DNA of 64,000 nt from Paulownia fortunei (lineage: Eukaryota > Streptophyta > Magnoliopsida > Lamiales > Paulowniaceae), in contig CM033116.1 in the NCBI GenBank assembly GCA_019321725.1, positions 6,466,841 to 6,530,840 of the forward strand. The letters run 5' to 3'. The notes beneath the pieces were generated by a model. It made no database searches. It was not told the origin of the DNA and saw nothing but the letters and a program-made list of their open reading frames with translations. Shown here piece after piece: positions 12,105 through 24,549 of this stretch. The translations under genes were made by a program, and so were the position numbers. Positions within the stretch are counted from its first letter, which is position 1; each line of letters begins with the position of its first letter.

Positions 12105-12665
12105 TTGACAACAAAAGAAGTATCCAAAGAGGTTGAGAAAGGCGAGTCAAGCAATACCATCCCTTCCTCAGATGATTCTCACTCTTCTACTCATCTACCA
12201 CCTGTAGTCAAGGAGAATCCAAAGATGGTAATCACTCCTAAACCTTTCTCTCATAATTATATAACACCTCCACCTTTTTCTAGCAGGTTAGAAAAATCTA
12301 AGAAAAAGGAGCAAGAAAATGAGATCCTTAAAACTTTTCAAAAAATAGAGGTAAACATCCCTCTTCTTGATGCCATCAAGCAAGTACCTCGCTATACCAA
12401 ATTTCTCAAGAAGCTGTGCACCAATAAAATAAAGTTGAGAGGGGATAAAAAAGTAAGTGTGGAGGAGAATGTTTCAGCAGTTCTTCAAAGGAAACTCCCT
12501 CTAAAGTGCAAGGATCCGGATACTTTCACCATCCCTTGTACCATTGGTAATACCAGGTTTGAAAAGTACATGTTAGATTTAGGTGTATCAATTAATGTCA
12601 TGCCATATGCTATTTATGTTTCCTTAAATCTAGGCCCTTTAGAAAAAACTAGTGTTGTTATTTAA
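12105..12665 (+). pseudogene. Element A protease region
   Basis: An open run of 186 codons. After an acidic, serine-rich start comes a KVPRYTKFLKKLCTNK-like helix, then FTIPCTIGNTRFEKYMLDLGVSINVMPYAIY. The DLG triad is the position of the aspartic protease active site; the usual family form here is D-L/S/T-G followed by A, and this copy has V. The enzyme would cut the polyprotein. A stop at 12663 and a frame change precede the next piece. Confidence 0.75.
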
Positions 12666-12712
12666 TTAGCGGATAGATCAAACGCATACCCTAAAGGAGT
12701 TGCGGAAGATGT

Positions 12713-14357
12713 TTGGTACAAGTGAATGAATTGGTTTTTTCTACGGATTTTTATATTCTTGAGATGGAAGATGATAGATCCTTACATCCTACATGCATTC
12801 TCTTAAGGAGACCATTCCTAAAAATAGCTTGGACTAAAATTGATGTTCATGATGGCACATTGTCTGTGGAATTTGATAGTGAGATAATTAGATTTAATAT
12901 TTATAAAGTTATGAGGTATCCTAGTGATGTGCATGCTATTTTTGCAGTTGATATTATTGATTCTATAACCCAACGAATATTTGAATTGACTAGCAATAAT
13001 GGATTGGATGTTGCATTGAGGAACAATCTTTATATGGAGGACTTGAAAAAGATAAAGATAGATGTGCAACTATTGGAAAATGTGGAGGAAACAGTGGAAG
13101 GATTGAACTCATTTTCACAAAATACAAAGTATGATATCTCTTACATTGCTTTGCCATTGACTAATGAAAGACTTTTACCTTTTGTGGTGCAGGCACCTAC
13201 ATTAGAGCTCAAACCACTCCCAGAGCATCTCAAATATGTGTATTTGGGCAAGAAAGAAACACTTCCAGTTATTATTGCTAAAGATCTCACCGATACACAA
13301 GAGGCTAAGCTTATTAGGGTGCTCCTGAGTACAAGACGACTATTGGATGGACCATTGTTGATATTAAAGGAATTAGCTCGTCTATGTGCATACACCGAAT
13401 TTTACTAGAAGAAGAATCCAAACCTACGAAGGAGGCCCAAAGACGATTGAACCCGCCCATGATGGAAGTTGTGAAGAAAGAGATATTAAAGCTTTTTGAT
13501 GTTGGGGTCATCTACCCTATTTCAGATAGCAAGTGGGTAAGCCCGGTCCAAGTGGTTCCTAAGAAGTTCGACATCACTGTAGTATAAAATAATTGTCAAG
13601 AGTTAGTACCTCAAAGAGTTCAAATCGGATGGCGAGTTTGCATTGATTATAGGAAGCTTAACTCTTCTACTCACAAATATCATTTTCCTTTACCTTTTAT
13701 TGATCAAATGCTTGAACGATTATCCGATCATACTCATTATTGCTTTCTTGATGGCTACTCAAGGTATAATCAAATCGTCATTACTCTGGAGAATCAAGAG
13801 AAAACTACCTTTACTTGCCCATTCGGTACATTTGCCTACCGGCGCATGCCATTCGGACTTTGCAATGCACCAACCACATTTCAAAGGTGTATGGTGAGCA
13901 TTTTCTTCGAGTACATTGAGAACATCATAGAGGTATTCATAGATGATTTCAGTGTTTATGGTGATTCATTTGACAAATGCCTAGATAACCTTATACTTGT
14001 ACTTCAAAGATGCATTGAAACTAATCTTGTGCTAAATTGGAAGAAATGTTATTTATGGTTGATCAAGGGATAGTGTTGGGGCATGTAATCTCTGCTAGAG
14101 GGATTGAGGTTGATAAATCTAAGATTGATCTTGTGCATTCCTTACCCCCATACTCAAGTGTTAGGGAGATTTGTTTTTTTCTTAGTCATGTAGGTTTTTA
14201 TCGCAGGTTTATTAAAGATTTTTCCAAAATAGCACTTCCCTTGTGTAGATTGCTTCAAAAAGATGTGACTTTTGAGTTTGATGACAATTGCATAATAGCT
14301 TTTAGCAAGCTCAAGGAACTTCTTACCTCAACATCTATCATCCAACCACCAAATTGA
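12713..14357 (+). pseudogene. Element A reverse transcriptase (frameshifted)
   Basis: Three main pieces: 12713-13408 (linker and start of RT, with LRRPFLKIAWTKIDVHDGTL), 13384-13587 (RT entry with YPISDSKWVSPVQVVPKK), and 13708-14073 with FLDGYSRYNQIVI, CPFGTFAYRRMPFGLCNAP and the active-site box FIDDFSVYG, the gypsy form of YxDD. A fourth piece (14037-14357) carries the end of RT with a VGFYRRFIKDFSKIA segment. Frame changes near 13390, 13590-13640 and 14060 disable it. The active-site aspartates themselves are kept. Confidence 0.9.
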
Positions 14358-14720
14358 GAACTTTTTTTTGAACTTATGTGTGATGTAAGTGACTATACAG
14401 TTGGTGCCGTATTGGGGCAATGAGTAGGGCGAACTCCTCATGCCATTTACTATGCATCACGTACTTTAAATGATGCCCAACTCAACTATTCTACCACTAA
14501 AAAGGAACTTTTGGCGGTTATTTTTGCTTTAGAAAAATTTCATTCATATTTGATTGGTGCAAAAGTAACTGTTTATTCCGACCATGCAGCCCTTAGGTAC
14601 TTGCTTACCAAGAAGGATGCCAAGCCATGACTCATTTGATGGATCCTTCTTATGTAAGATTTGACTTGGAAATCAAGGATAAAAAGGGGTCCGACAACTT
14701 GGTTGCGGACCATCTTAGTA
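14358..14720 (+). pseudogene. Element A RNase H (broken)
   Basis: After a stop at 14355 the frame shows MCDVSDYTVGAVLGQ, then [24 protein letters not shown] and [11 protein letters not shown], the three blocks of the gypsy RNase H with its acidic residues. A stop stands at about 14421 and another near 14628. The end of the domain, [19 protein letters not shown], lies in the next open frame (14627 onwards). Confidence 0.85.
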
Positions 14721-15148
14721 GGTTGGTACATGAGGAAGATGCATTACCATTAAACAAAGGTTTCCCGGATGAGCAACTTCTAGCAATGAGTGTGGCAGCC
14801 CCTTGGTATGCCGACATTGTTAATTTCTTAGTCACTAGAAAATTGCCGGATGAATTAACTAAGGCATTTCATGATAGGATGATTTCTAGAAAAGACTTTG
14901 TCATTGGTCAAAAAGTTCTTCTATTTCATTTATATCTTAAGTTATTTTTGGGTAAATTACGCTCTCATTGGGTTGGTCCTTTTATTGTTTCTAATATCTT
15001 TCCTCATGGTGCAGTTGAAATACAAACTTTGAAGACGGACAATATATTCAAAGTTAATGGCCATAGGTTGAAACCTTACTACGAGGATTTTCAATCGGAG
15101 AATGTAGATAAGACCCTCATTTATGAGCCAACTTATGTTGATGAGTAA
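14721..15148 (+). pseudogene. Element A integrase with the catalytic core deleted in frame
   Basis: The open frame 14627-15148 runs from the end of RNase H through the linker ([21 protein letters not shown]) straight into the integrase C-terminal domain ([14 protein letters not shown], then [11 protein letters not shown] and [13 protein letters not shown]). The zinc-binding H2C2 region and the D,D-35-E core, normally about 300 residues, are missing, yet the frame stays open. The join is near 14857-14866. Such an element cannot integrate by itself. Element C keeps pieces of the corresponding region at 22682-23087 and 30315-30970. Confidence 0.8.
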
Positions 15149-16835
15149 AAAAAAACTGACGTTGTCAGGCTGAGGACATTAAACCAAGCGCTTATTGGGA
15201 GGTAACCCAACGGATGGAAAAGAAGTCATTGAGAGCTTACAATCACAGATTTTATTTCTCTAACTCTCAGTCTCTTTTCTTTCTATCCATTTTATTTTAT
15301 ATAGTTCTTTTATTTTGCTTTGTTTGTGAATAATCCAACCCTATTGCATTTAATTCTTTATTTTAGTAGCTTAGGCTTACATTGAGGACAATGTAAGAAT
15401 TAAGTGTGGGAGGAAGGATTTAGACTTACATTTTATTTTTTGAGTCCTAAATCTTCTTTCAATTTCTATGATAAGAATTGAGCATGAATGACATGGTTTG
15501 TTTGATGATAGGTGTTATTTTAGACCTTAATGTTATTCTTTGGTTAATTTATTTTTCATAATGATCATACTCAACTCTTTTTGTACAAATAATTATGTTC
15601 TTTGGTATGGAAACAAGCATATCAAAATAGGCAGTTTTTATACCCTCACTTTAATTATCACTTAGGTTTCGACATGTGGAAGTTGAATATTAGAACTCTT
15701 TCGGAAGGTATATTGAAGCGAACGATTGATTGGGCATCACTTGAAAAATGATTAAGGCACTAGGCTTTCTAGCACCATGGCTAAATCAACTTATTCCCCT
15801 TATGATTCTAAGAAGAACATCCCCCATAGTGAGCCACTTTGAGCCTTTTATTGAATAAGTTATTTCATTAGTAACTATATCTTCTTACCTAACCTAAATA
15901 TACTATTATTCTACCCTTGTTCTAAAAATGAATTCGAACTTGAGACACTTCAATGACAATGTCAGCTTGCAAAAGAAATTTGGGTTGAATTAAAAGATAA
16001 GTGTGGGGGAGCTCAAAGAAAGAATGAAAGAATGGAAAAATATTGAAAAAAAACATATATATACAAAAAAAAAGTTGCAAAATATTGAAAAAAAAAATCT
16101 TATTGTGAGTTGCAACTAAAATGGGATATTACAAAGTTGATGAGAATGATAAAGAAGGGTCCAACACAATAATATTAGGCCCCAATGTTGAGACTTGTGG
16201 ATTATGAGATTCATTCTTGAAGAAATTTATGTCTCTCATTCCATGAAGTTTTTAGAATTTTTACTGCATCCTATCCATTTCTTTCTTATACCACACACTA
16301 CTCATTAGCCCCATTACAACTATTGTTTAAGACCTTTTGATTTCATGTGGTGCCTTCGGTGTAGTGGAGATATGTGCTAAAGTAAGAGCCTATGATGTTC
16401 GACTCTTTCATTAGAAACTGGGTGATAGCTTTTGTGAGATTCTATGGGAATTCACTTATTTGAATCATGTATGGTTTCATCACTATTGACAATAACTATT
16501 CACACACACACTTGAGTATGATTGTTGTGGAAATTTATTAACTTTTAAATAACTAAGGGTTAAATTCAACACTTGTTTGATTTTATTATCATATTACTTC
16601 GTTGCTCCCTGAGAATTAATTGTTGGAAGTTAGAGGTCATAGGTGTTTGTGGGTATCACCACTGGAAGCCCTCACAAGACTACAACTCATCCTCTATGGT
16701 CCACTTAGGAGTTTAAAGGCTTGTTGCATGTGCTAAATGCAATCATGATTTTCTACAAAAGTGGATTAGCTTAGTTTGTGTTTATGTCTTGTTTTAGGTT
16801 TGCTCGAGCACGAGCAAAGGTTAAGTGTGGGGAAT
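15149..16835 (+). other. Element A 3' untranslated region and polypurine tract
   Basis: No coding domain is visible here; an envelope-like third gene is absent. The region aligns with 33540-34802 of element C, for example the GGAAACAAGCATATCAAAATAG-like segment near 15610 and the TCACACACAC run near 16500. The purine-rich motif TAAGTGTGGG occurs three times: about 15389, 16000 and directly before the 3' LTR (16820-16832). The last one is the likely primer for plus-strand synthesis. Confidence 0.7.
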
Positions 16836-18915
16836 TGGACAAGTGCATATTTTTATATTTATTTATATCAATTCTTATATATTCTTCTTTGCTTTGTTCT
16901 TGTTAATAATAGGTTTTTATTAATGTTTTATGTGTGATAGGAGTTTGAGAATGAAAAGATCAAAAATGAGCCAAAACGAAGTTGAAAGAAGCATTCTTGG
17001 GCCAAATTGACACAGTTTCACTGCGGCAGTGTTTGTATTTTGGGCATAAAAGTCTGATTCAAAACTCAATTGATCTAATTTTTGTCTTATTAGAAATATA
17101 AGAGATGTATCTACAACTTTCATGTTTTCAAGGTTTTCCAATTCAATTTATTTCAAAGAGTAAAATTCAGTTAAAGAGTCAAACATGCACTGAAACTTTT
17201 AGATATGGCAGTCTTTATATATCAGGCGTAACTCTATCTACAAGTGTGATGTTGATCTGATTCAAGTGGATAAAGATATCTGATAGATAGATCTACAATT
17301 CTTATGAAGACATAGAAGGCCAATTCAATCTATAAAGAGGTCAAAAATTAGTTGAAAGGGGATATACAGTGTCAGACAATCATTTTGGAGAAGAAGAAAA
17401 CAGTAGCATCGGCGCCTAGGCGCCCTGTTTTCAGCGCCTAAGCACCGTGCTTACTGCCCTCTTGAGAATTCTGGTGCCTAGGCGCATATTATAGCGTTTA
17501 ACCACTATCCATATGACAAAATTAATGTTTTTGGTTGGAGTGGTGGCAAGTGGCAATCCTTTACACCTTTTGGCATATATTTGTGATATGTATACACTAG
17601 ATACATATATCATACCACACACATTACTCATTTTACACCACATGTTTGTGATATGTATACACTAGATACATATATCATACCATACACATTACTCATTTTA
17701 CACCAAATGCACAACACACTTCCTCACTTTGCACAAAATACACAACACATCTTACACACTTTACATCAAATCACATCACTATCTCACACTTTATAAAAGG
17801 GTACTATCATCTCAACACAAACATCAATTTTTAGATTCATTCACTCTCTACATTCATTCACATTTTGAAAGTACTCTTGGAGTTTTTGGAGCTTCAAGGA
17901 AGAAAAAATGGAAGAGGCTTGGAGGAGAAGACATCCATAATCTACCATCAACCTCAACTATATTCTTCAACCAATAAGTTTCTTTGATTCCCAATGTTGC
18001 TAATTTTTACTCTCTTATCATTTCTTATCATGTTAGGCTAAACTTCTTTATTGGTTGAGGTTGATTTCAAAGCCCTAAACATGAGTTTTTATAATTGAAT
18101 GTTTGATATTATTGATCAATTTTCCAATTGAGATTGTTTATATTTTTGTATATTTAATGTCTTATGGGTATTTTCTTGCTTTGTTTGAATGCGCAACCAA
18201 ATCGGGTTTAAAAATTCTTACAACTAGATTAGAGATTTTAGATCCGTAATTATCTTGAATTTTTAATCATGTGTAGTAAATTGTGATTAATGATTATAGA
18301 ATATTTTTGTTAATTGCAATGGAAAACATAACCTAAGTTAAATGACCAGAGCTTGTGTGGTTATTGCTTAGATCAATCTATTTTTCTTATTTTAATGCAT
18401 CCACTGGATTAAATTTGGAGAGCTTGTTCTAGGTTGTTTGGTGGGTAGAGAATTAAATAGAAAGTTTGTTCTATCTAACGAGAAACTAAAAAAAGATTGG
18501 GGTAGTAGAGCTTATTATTACCTACGGTTGATAATTTCATTGGCAAATTATTCATAATATTGATATAAAATTAGAACTCATTATCTAGTGGTGGCGAATG
18601 AAACCTCAACCTATTTTAATTGATTATTGATTGTTATTTTGATTTTGATTGATTTATATTTTAATTACTTTTAATTTCTATAACTTAGTTAATCAACTCA
18701 ACCCCCCCTCCAAACATTTGTTGTTTATTTCTAGAGTTTGCTTGTTGAAGTCTTAGTTTTAAATTAGTAATTTTGAAGTTAAAATTCTTAGTTAGTTGAG
18801 TTGATAGTAAATCAATTAGTTTTGATCCTCGTGGGATCGACTCTTACTCGCTCTATACTCGTTAAACATATATTGAAGTAAGATTTAAATTTGGTAGGCC
18901 TACGACAACTGACCA
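16836..18915 (+). repeat. 3' LTR of element A
   Basis: It starts TGGACAAGTGCATATT and ends GACAACTGACCA and is collinear with the 5' LTR, including the GGCGCC palindromes (17411-17480), the repeated TATGTATACACTA segment, the TATA box (17792-17799) and a TTGATTTCAAAGCCC block near 18060. It is 38 bases shorter than the 5' copy. Confidence 0.9.
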
Positions 18916-19172
18916 GCAGCGCCTAGAATCCCACCATTTTCCAGTTGCAGCAGCACTTAGGCGCCGTAGCTACTGTACCCGGACTTTTTTGGGGGGGTGG
19001 AAAAATGTAAGATAAATGTAGATTTTAGTGCATCCAAGTAACATTCTTTCTTCATCTTCAAATCTGCAAAATAAATACTAAAAACGATAATGAATCTCAC
19101 AAAAATCTAAAAAAATTAATCAAAAAGTTAAGCAAATGGTACTTAAATTATGGGTATCAAAATTACTCATCA

Positions 19173-19600
19173 AATTCATGCATACGTCATGGTTTTGAAA
19201 ATGAATGCTTAATCAATTTCTTTTATGAAGGTTTAACTCCTGAAATAAAATAATTTGTTGAAATAATGTATAATGATGAGTTTCTTAATAAATAACCTAA
19301 TAAGACCCTAGAATATCTAGATCATTTGACAGAAAACTCTCAATCATAACATAGTGTTAATTCTTTCAAATGTTCTATTAGATCTAATCTTGCTAATAGT
19401 AATAAAAAAATATTACCTTAGTCAAGAAGATGATCTAAATGCTAGGATTACTTATTTAACAAAAAAAGTTGAGGCCACAAAACTTAAAAAAGTAAAGAAA
19501 ATCATATATTTTCAAGATGACGTTTGTAGCATTTGTGAACTTGTAGGACACTCCATCAATGAATGTCCAAATATTCCAACACAAGCATTCTGAAACTTAC
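19173..19600 (+). pseudogene. Element C gag, C-terminal half with zinc knuckle
   Basis: The frame resumes exactly at the end of solo LTR B1. It reads through a FFYEGLTPEIK segment (about 19215-19250), has stops near 19250 and 19290, and reaches an open run (19354-19593) with a lysine-rich stretch and CSICELVGHSINEC, a C-x2-C-x4-H-x4-C zinc knuckle. This matches gag of element A in order and spacing but the two are clearly diverged. Confidence 0.75.
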
Positions 19601-20640
19601 AATCCATAATAGAAAAATCATCTCAATTTTAGTTGGCGAGATGATAATCGTATCCAACTACTACATTCACAAAAACCACCAAACTTTCCTTCTTATCTAG
19701 CTCCATATACAAAATCTCTTGAGGAGACTTTGCAAGAATTTATGCATGGATAAATAAACATCAATAACTAGATTTCACAAGCCATCAATGATATCAAAAA
19801 CACACTTTCAATACTAATAGTTTATTTGTGTACTCAAGAAAAAGGTAAATTTCTTGCTCAACCTCAACTTAATCCTTCCACCCAGTGTTATGTTTCTTCC
19901 TTAGGTGAAGATTCAATCAAAGAGGCTAATTCGGTCACAACTCTTGGTAATAGAAAAGTTATTGACAAGACAATATTCCAAGGAGAAAATTTCTAATCCA
20001 GTTTTAGAAATGAAGAATGAAAATAGTTTTGATGATGAAGGTAAGTTTGAAAATAATGAAAGAGAAAAGTACTCACATCTAGCTCATTTTCCTCAGGCAA
20101 CTGAATCAAAAGTTGAACTTAAATATTGAAATCTTTGAAGTTTTTAAACAATTCAAGATTAATATTTCATTTTTGGAGCAATCAAGCAAGTTCCATATTA
20201 TGCTAAACTTTTTTAAAGATTTATTTACAATCAAAAGAAACATCATGTAAAAAAGAAGACATTTTTAACTGAAATAGTTAGTTCAATCATTCAATCATTC
20301 AATAATTCACTCCACCCAAGTACAAAGATCTAGGTTGTCCAACCATTTTATGTATCATATGAAACACTAGAACAGTGCGTGCTTTGTTTGATCTTGGTGC
20401 TAGTGTAAATATTTAGGTTTGAGAGAACTTAAAATAATTTTTGATGTACTCCAACTAGCTGACCATTTGATTAAAGTTCCAAAGAGAGTAGTAGAAGATG
20501 TGTTGGTATAAATTGATAAATTTTACTTTTCAGTAGATTTTATTATCTTGGACATAGAGTCTGTTGCACATACACATACACAAATTCTTATCATTTTGGG
20601 TTATCCTTTTCTTGCAACTTCAAATGCTGTGATTAATTGA
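19601..20640 (+). pseudogene. Element C protease region (broken)
   Basis: The stretch is collinear with 11844-12700 of element A. An open run (19905-20129) is charged and of low similarity to anything I know. The aspartic protease active site appears as ALFDLGASVNI at about 20382-20415 and is followed at once by a stop. Further on, a segment corresponding to the pre-RT linker is read near 20520-20640. All pieces are short and interrupted. Confidence 0.6.
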
Positions 20641-21870
20641 AGGAATGGTATTTGAAGTTATCTTTTCGAAATATGACTTTGAAACTAAATGTGTTTAATG
20701 TTTGTAAGCAACTTGTAGATGATGTCGAAGTGCAGAAAGTGGATTCAATCAATGAACTTGTTCATAATATTTTACTTTCACTAATTCCTTTGATCCTCTG
20801 GAAACTTATTTTGAAAGTGAAAGTATTTGTAAAAATACACATTCTAATACTCTCTTTGAATGTTTGTAGGTACAAGAAAAATATTTTTGGAAGTCGAGGT
20901 TTGAAGAATTTTCAAGATCAACGGTACATTCTGTTTCATTAAGTATTAAAGCTCTTGTGATTGAATTGAAATATTTTCTATCTGATTTGAAATACTCTTT
21001 CTTGGAGAGAATGAGACTTTTCCAATAATATTTTTTTCCAAACTTGATGCATCCTAAGAAGATAAGTAGATTGAAACTCTGAAATTACATAAGAATGCTT
21101 TAGAATGGACCATAACATTAAAGATATTAGTCCTTTAATTTACACACATAACATCTATTTAGAGAAAAATGCTAAACCATGTCGAGAGATGCAATGAAAG
21201 TTAAATCCTAATACGAAAGAAGTAGTGATAAATGAAGTCATTAAACTCTTAGATAATAAAATTATTTGTCATATTTCTGACAGCAAATGGGTAAGTCATA
21301 CTCAAGTTGTACCTAAAAATCTGGAGTAACTGTAGACAAGAATGAAAATGATGAATTAATTCCAATTAGGATTGTTACAGGTTGGTGAATGTGTATTGAC
21401 TATAGGAAACTCAACTTAATTACTAGAAAAGATAATTTTCCATTACTTTTCATAGATCAAATCTCAGAAAGAGTTGCAGGACATAAATTTTACTACTTCT
21501 TATATAGATATTCTTGGTATAATCAAGTTATAATTGCACTTGAATATCAAGATAAAACTACTTTTACATGTATTTTTGGTACTTTTGCATATCGAATGAT
21601 GTTTTTTGGATTATGTAATGTACCAGCTACATTCCAACAATGCATGCTTAGTATTTTCAGTGGCATGGTTGAATGTTTTCTTGAAGTTTTCATAATTTTT
21701 CTATTTTTGATAATTCATTGGACGATTGTTTTTCTAATTTAGAAAAAGTTTTGTTCAGGTGTGAAGAAAATAACCTTGTACTCAATTAGGAGAAATGTCA
21801 TTTTATGGTAACAACTGATTTTGTTTGTGGACACATTATTTCATCAAAACATATTAAAGTAGATAAATCT
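20641..21870 (+). pseudogene. Element C reverse transcriptase (broken)
   Basis: The best piece (21389-21742) reads MCIDYRKLNLITRKDNFPLL, then a WYNQVIIAL segment, TTFTCIFGTFAYRMMFFGLC and MVECFLEVFII. The last part is where the xxDD active-site box belongs; here the frame is lost, so the catalytic aspartates are not intact. Other pieces upstream (for example HISDSKWVSH near 21270) match the RT entry of element A. The order and spacing leave no doubt on identity. Confidence 0.8.
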
Positions 21871-22530
21871 AAACTCAAGTTAATTGTCAATTTGTCAATA
21901 CCAAAGTTTTGCGAAGGAGGTAAGATCATTTTTAGGACATGCTGGTTTTTATAGAAGATTTATCAAATATTTTAGTATAATATCTAAACCTTTGTGTGAT
22001 CTTCTAACAAAAGACACTATTTTTTAATGGATTGAAAATTATGAAAATATTTTTGTTATGCTTAAAAGCATGCTTACTTCTGCTCCAATCATGTAGCCTA
22101 CAGATTGAAATTTACATTTTGAAATAATGTGTGATGTCAGTGAGTATGCTATTAGAGTTGTTTTAGGACAAAGAAAAAATAAGAAATTATATGTCATTTA
22201 CTATGCAAGTAAAATTTTAAATAGTACTCAATTGAATTATTCAACATCTGAAAAAGAATTACTTATTATTTTTTTGTATTAGACAAATTAGATCTTATCA
22301 TGTTGGCCATCAATTGTTGTTTTCAGTGATCATGCAGTTTTGAAGTATCTTTTGTCAAAAAAGAATGTCAAACCTAGACTGAGTGGGTGGATTCTCTTAC
22401 TATAGGAATTCAACATTACTATTTGAGATAAGAAAGAAGTAGAGAATATGATAGCTGATCATTTGTCGAGACTTGTTTGTGATGACTCATTTCAAACCAC
22501 ACCTATTAATGACACTTTCCCTGATGAATA
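21871..22530 (+). pseudogene. Element C RNase H (broken)
   Basis: Pieces in changing frames show AGFYRRFIK (end of RT, near 21940-21965), MCDVSEYAI (near 22125), YYASKILNSTQLNYSTSEKELL (22198-22265) and SDHAVLKYLLSKKNVKP (22330-22375), followed by [10 protein letters not shown] near 22450. These are the same blocks as in element A at 14358-14720. Stops and frame changes are frequent. Confidence 0.75.
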
Positions 22531-23087
22531 ACTATTAATATTTTTATTTTACCTTAATTCGCTGATATTGTTAATTTTCTTATGATAGGAAGGATGTCAC
22601 TATATTGGATTCCCAAGATAAAGAGAAGTTTTTTACCGAGACGTATTCATTTATTGTTCTGATCAAATCTTTTGGAGATGCGTGCCTGAAAATAAGAAAA
22701 GTAATATTCTTAAATTTTATCTTTCAGGATCATGTGGTAGTTACTTTTTGGTAAAGAAAACCACTGCAAAGATTTTGCAATATGGATTTTATTGGCCAAG
22801 TCTTTTCAAAAACGCCTACACTTTTTTTCAAAAGTTGGGAAAATTGTCAAAAGTTAGGATCTATTTCAAAGTGAAACATGATGTACCTATATCCCTTTCT
22901 AGTGATTGAAATCTTTGACTGTTGGAGTATTGATTTCATGAGACCATTTTCATTATTATTTGGTTTTATTTACATATTGGTAGTCATAGATTATGTTTCA
23001 AAATGGATCAAGACAATTCTCTTCGAAACAATGATTAAAAAATAGTGATAAAAAATTTAAAAGAAAATATTTTAAGTCGATTTGGAA
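22531..23087 (+). pseudogene. Element C integrase, N-terminal part (cut by hAT element F)
   Basis: An open run (22682-22909) carries the region after the zinc-binding histidines (GSCGSYFLVKKTTAKILQYG and FYWPSLFKNAYTF). Behind it the core start is readable as IDFMRPFS...VVIDYVSKWI (22925-23010), with the first core aspartate in the expected place. The text stops at 23087, where the hAT element begins, and the matching continuation starts at 30315 after the 8-bp duplication. Element A lost exactly this part. Confidence 0.75.
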
Positions 23088-24549
23088 TAGAGGTGCTCGT
23101 TTGGCTCGACAAAACCGAACCAAATCGAATTTTTTGGTTAACCAAAAATTTGGTTGGCCAAAGTACTAAATCAAAAACCGAACCGAATTAATCAGTTTGA
23201 TTAAGTCAAAATCAAACTTTTTTGGTACTAATTTGGTTTTTTTGGGTCAACCAAAATTTAATAATAAAATTAAAAATAAATTTATTGCTGAATTTTGGTT
23301 CATTAGTTTATAAAATCTAGCCAAACAAATTGAAAATCAAATGAAACTTATTTTGATTAGGTAAAAATCGAACTAAAAAAATGAAAAATCAAACTAGACA
23401 TTTAGTTATTTTCTCCCACTTGTTCTTGGCTTCACATTCATGATTCATCAAATTAACTTGCTAATAAACATAATGTGATTACATAGCCTCCAAATTAAAA
23501 ATTACAAATTACATACTTAACATCCAAAAATTAAATAATACAAGTTACACAACATAAAATGACTCCATGCCAGCTTGACTGCTTCTGTCTTCTTGTAACC
23601 AAATCTATTGGTTCCTTTATGGCTTCCTCAATCCTGCAATACAAAAATATGGAATCAAAATCAAGTTATGCAATTATATTTATCAGTCTAATGCAAATAA
23701 CATTTATTTGAAAAACATTAGAAGAAACAGAAAAAATTAAGTGCATCTCAAACCATTTTGTCCATTCTAATTCTCACTACTCATTGAATCATTCAAGTAT
23801 GATAGCAACTAAATATTCTCAACAAGTTCATTTCAAAAGAACTAAATCCAAGAATTCATTTCAAAGCATATTTAACAAATGACACATATTGTTCAAGAAA
23901 ACTGGTATGGGGTAAAGTGACAGCAGGATTTACTAGAAACCTGCATAGCATCCCAAAAAAAATAGCAATTTGTTATATCAAAGATAGAGATAAGTGACCA
24001 ATCAAAGTTCCAAATCAAATCTCAAGCAGAACTTAGCATTTGGAAGAATTACATGAGTATTTCTAAAAAGGCTGCTCATTTGAGGCTTTCCAAGGAAATC
24101 AAAAAGATAATGGGCATAAAAAATATCTGAAAAGCCTTACTTATACTCTAAAGTTTCAAAAGTTTTTCATTGGTTAACTTCTCCAAGGACAATGCTAGTT
24201 CCATTTCTGAATCAAGAGATAGGATATAGTCAGAGCTATCGTGGGATCATAAACAAAACACATCAAAGAAATCATAAGACCAAGAAATGGAGAACAAACT
24301 TACCATGCAGTGCATCACCCAACATGATCTAACTCTGCAGGCGGCATCTCATATGCCAATGGTATTGGAATCTGTATCAACACTTGAAACCATTATATCT
24401 ATAAATATTTTATAAGAACCACAATATTAGAACATTAAAAGAAGATACAAATAATACTATAAAAAAATATAAATTAAAATACTTTAAGTGATAAAGTGAA
24501 TATTAAAATTATACCTTTTTTAGTCATTTTATTAATATCATGATCCTCT

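Larger units (their letters stand above)
8419..18915 (+). mobile_element. Element A: complete-ended Athila-like Ty3/gypsy retrotransposon
   Basis: Two long LTRs (8419-10536 and 16836-18915, about 2.1 kb each) enclose primer site, gag, protease, RT, RNase H, an integrase remnant and a long 3' untranslated part with polypurine tract. The ends are TG and CA. Flanks TCAGC (8414-8418) and GCAGC (18916-18920) differ by one base. In one LTR stretch (about 9950-10250 against 18330-18610) I count 20 differences in about 300 bases, mostly transitions. It is the youngest big insertion in the nest but already dead: gag and pol have frameshifts and the integrase core is deleted. Confidence 0.9.
7441..19172 (+). 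repeat. Solo LTR B1, interrupted by element A
   Basis: The pieces 7441-8418 and 18916-19172 together (about 1235 bp) align with solo LTR B2 at 34808-36081. Both start TGTTG and end CTCATCA. The flanks are AATTA (7436-7440) and AATTC (19173-19177), a duplication with one mismatch, and the gag reading frame of C continues across the two ends once the insert is skipped. B1 therefore entered gag of C, lost its internal region by LTR recombination, and later received element A. Confidence 0.85.

Noticed and set aside
12818..13395. Minus-strand frames in the pol region of element A
   Set aside because: Shadows of the RT coding strand.
15149..16835. Envelope-like third gene in element A
   Set aside because: No open frame, signal peptide or membrane segment; the stretch aligns with the non-coding part of element C.
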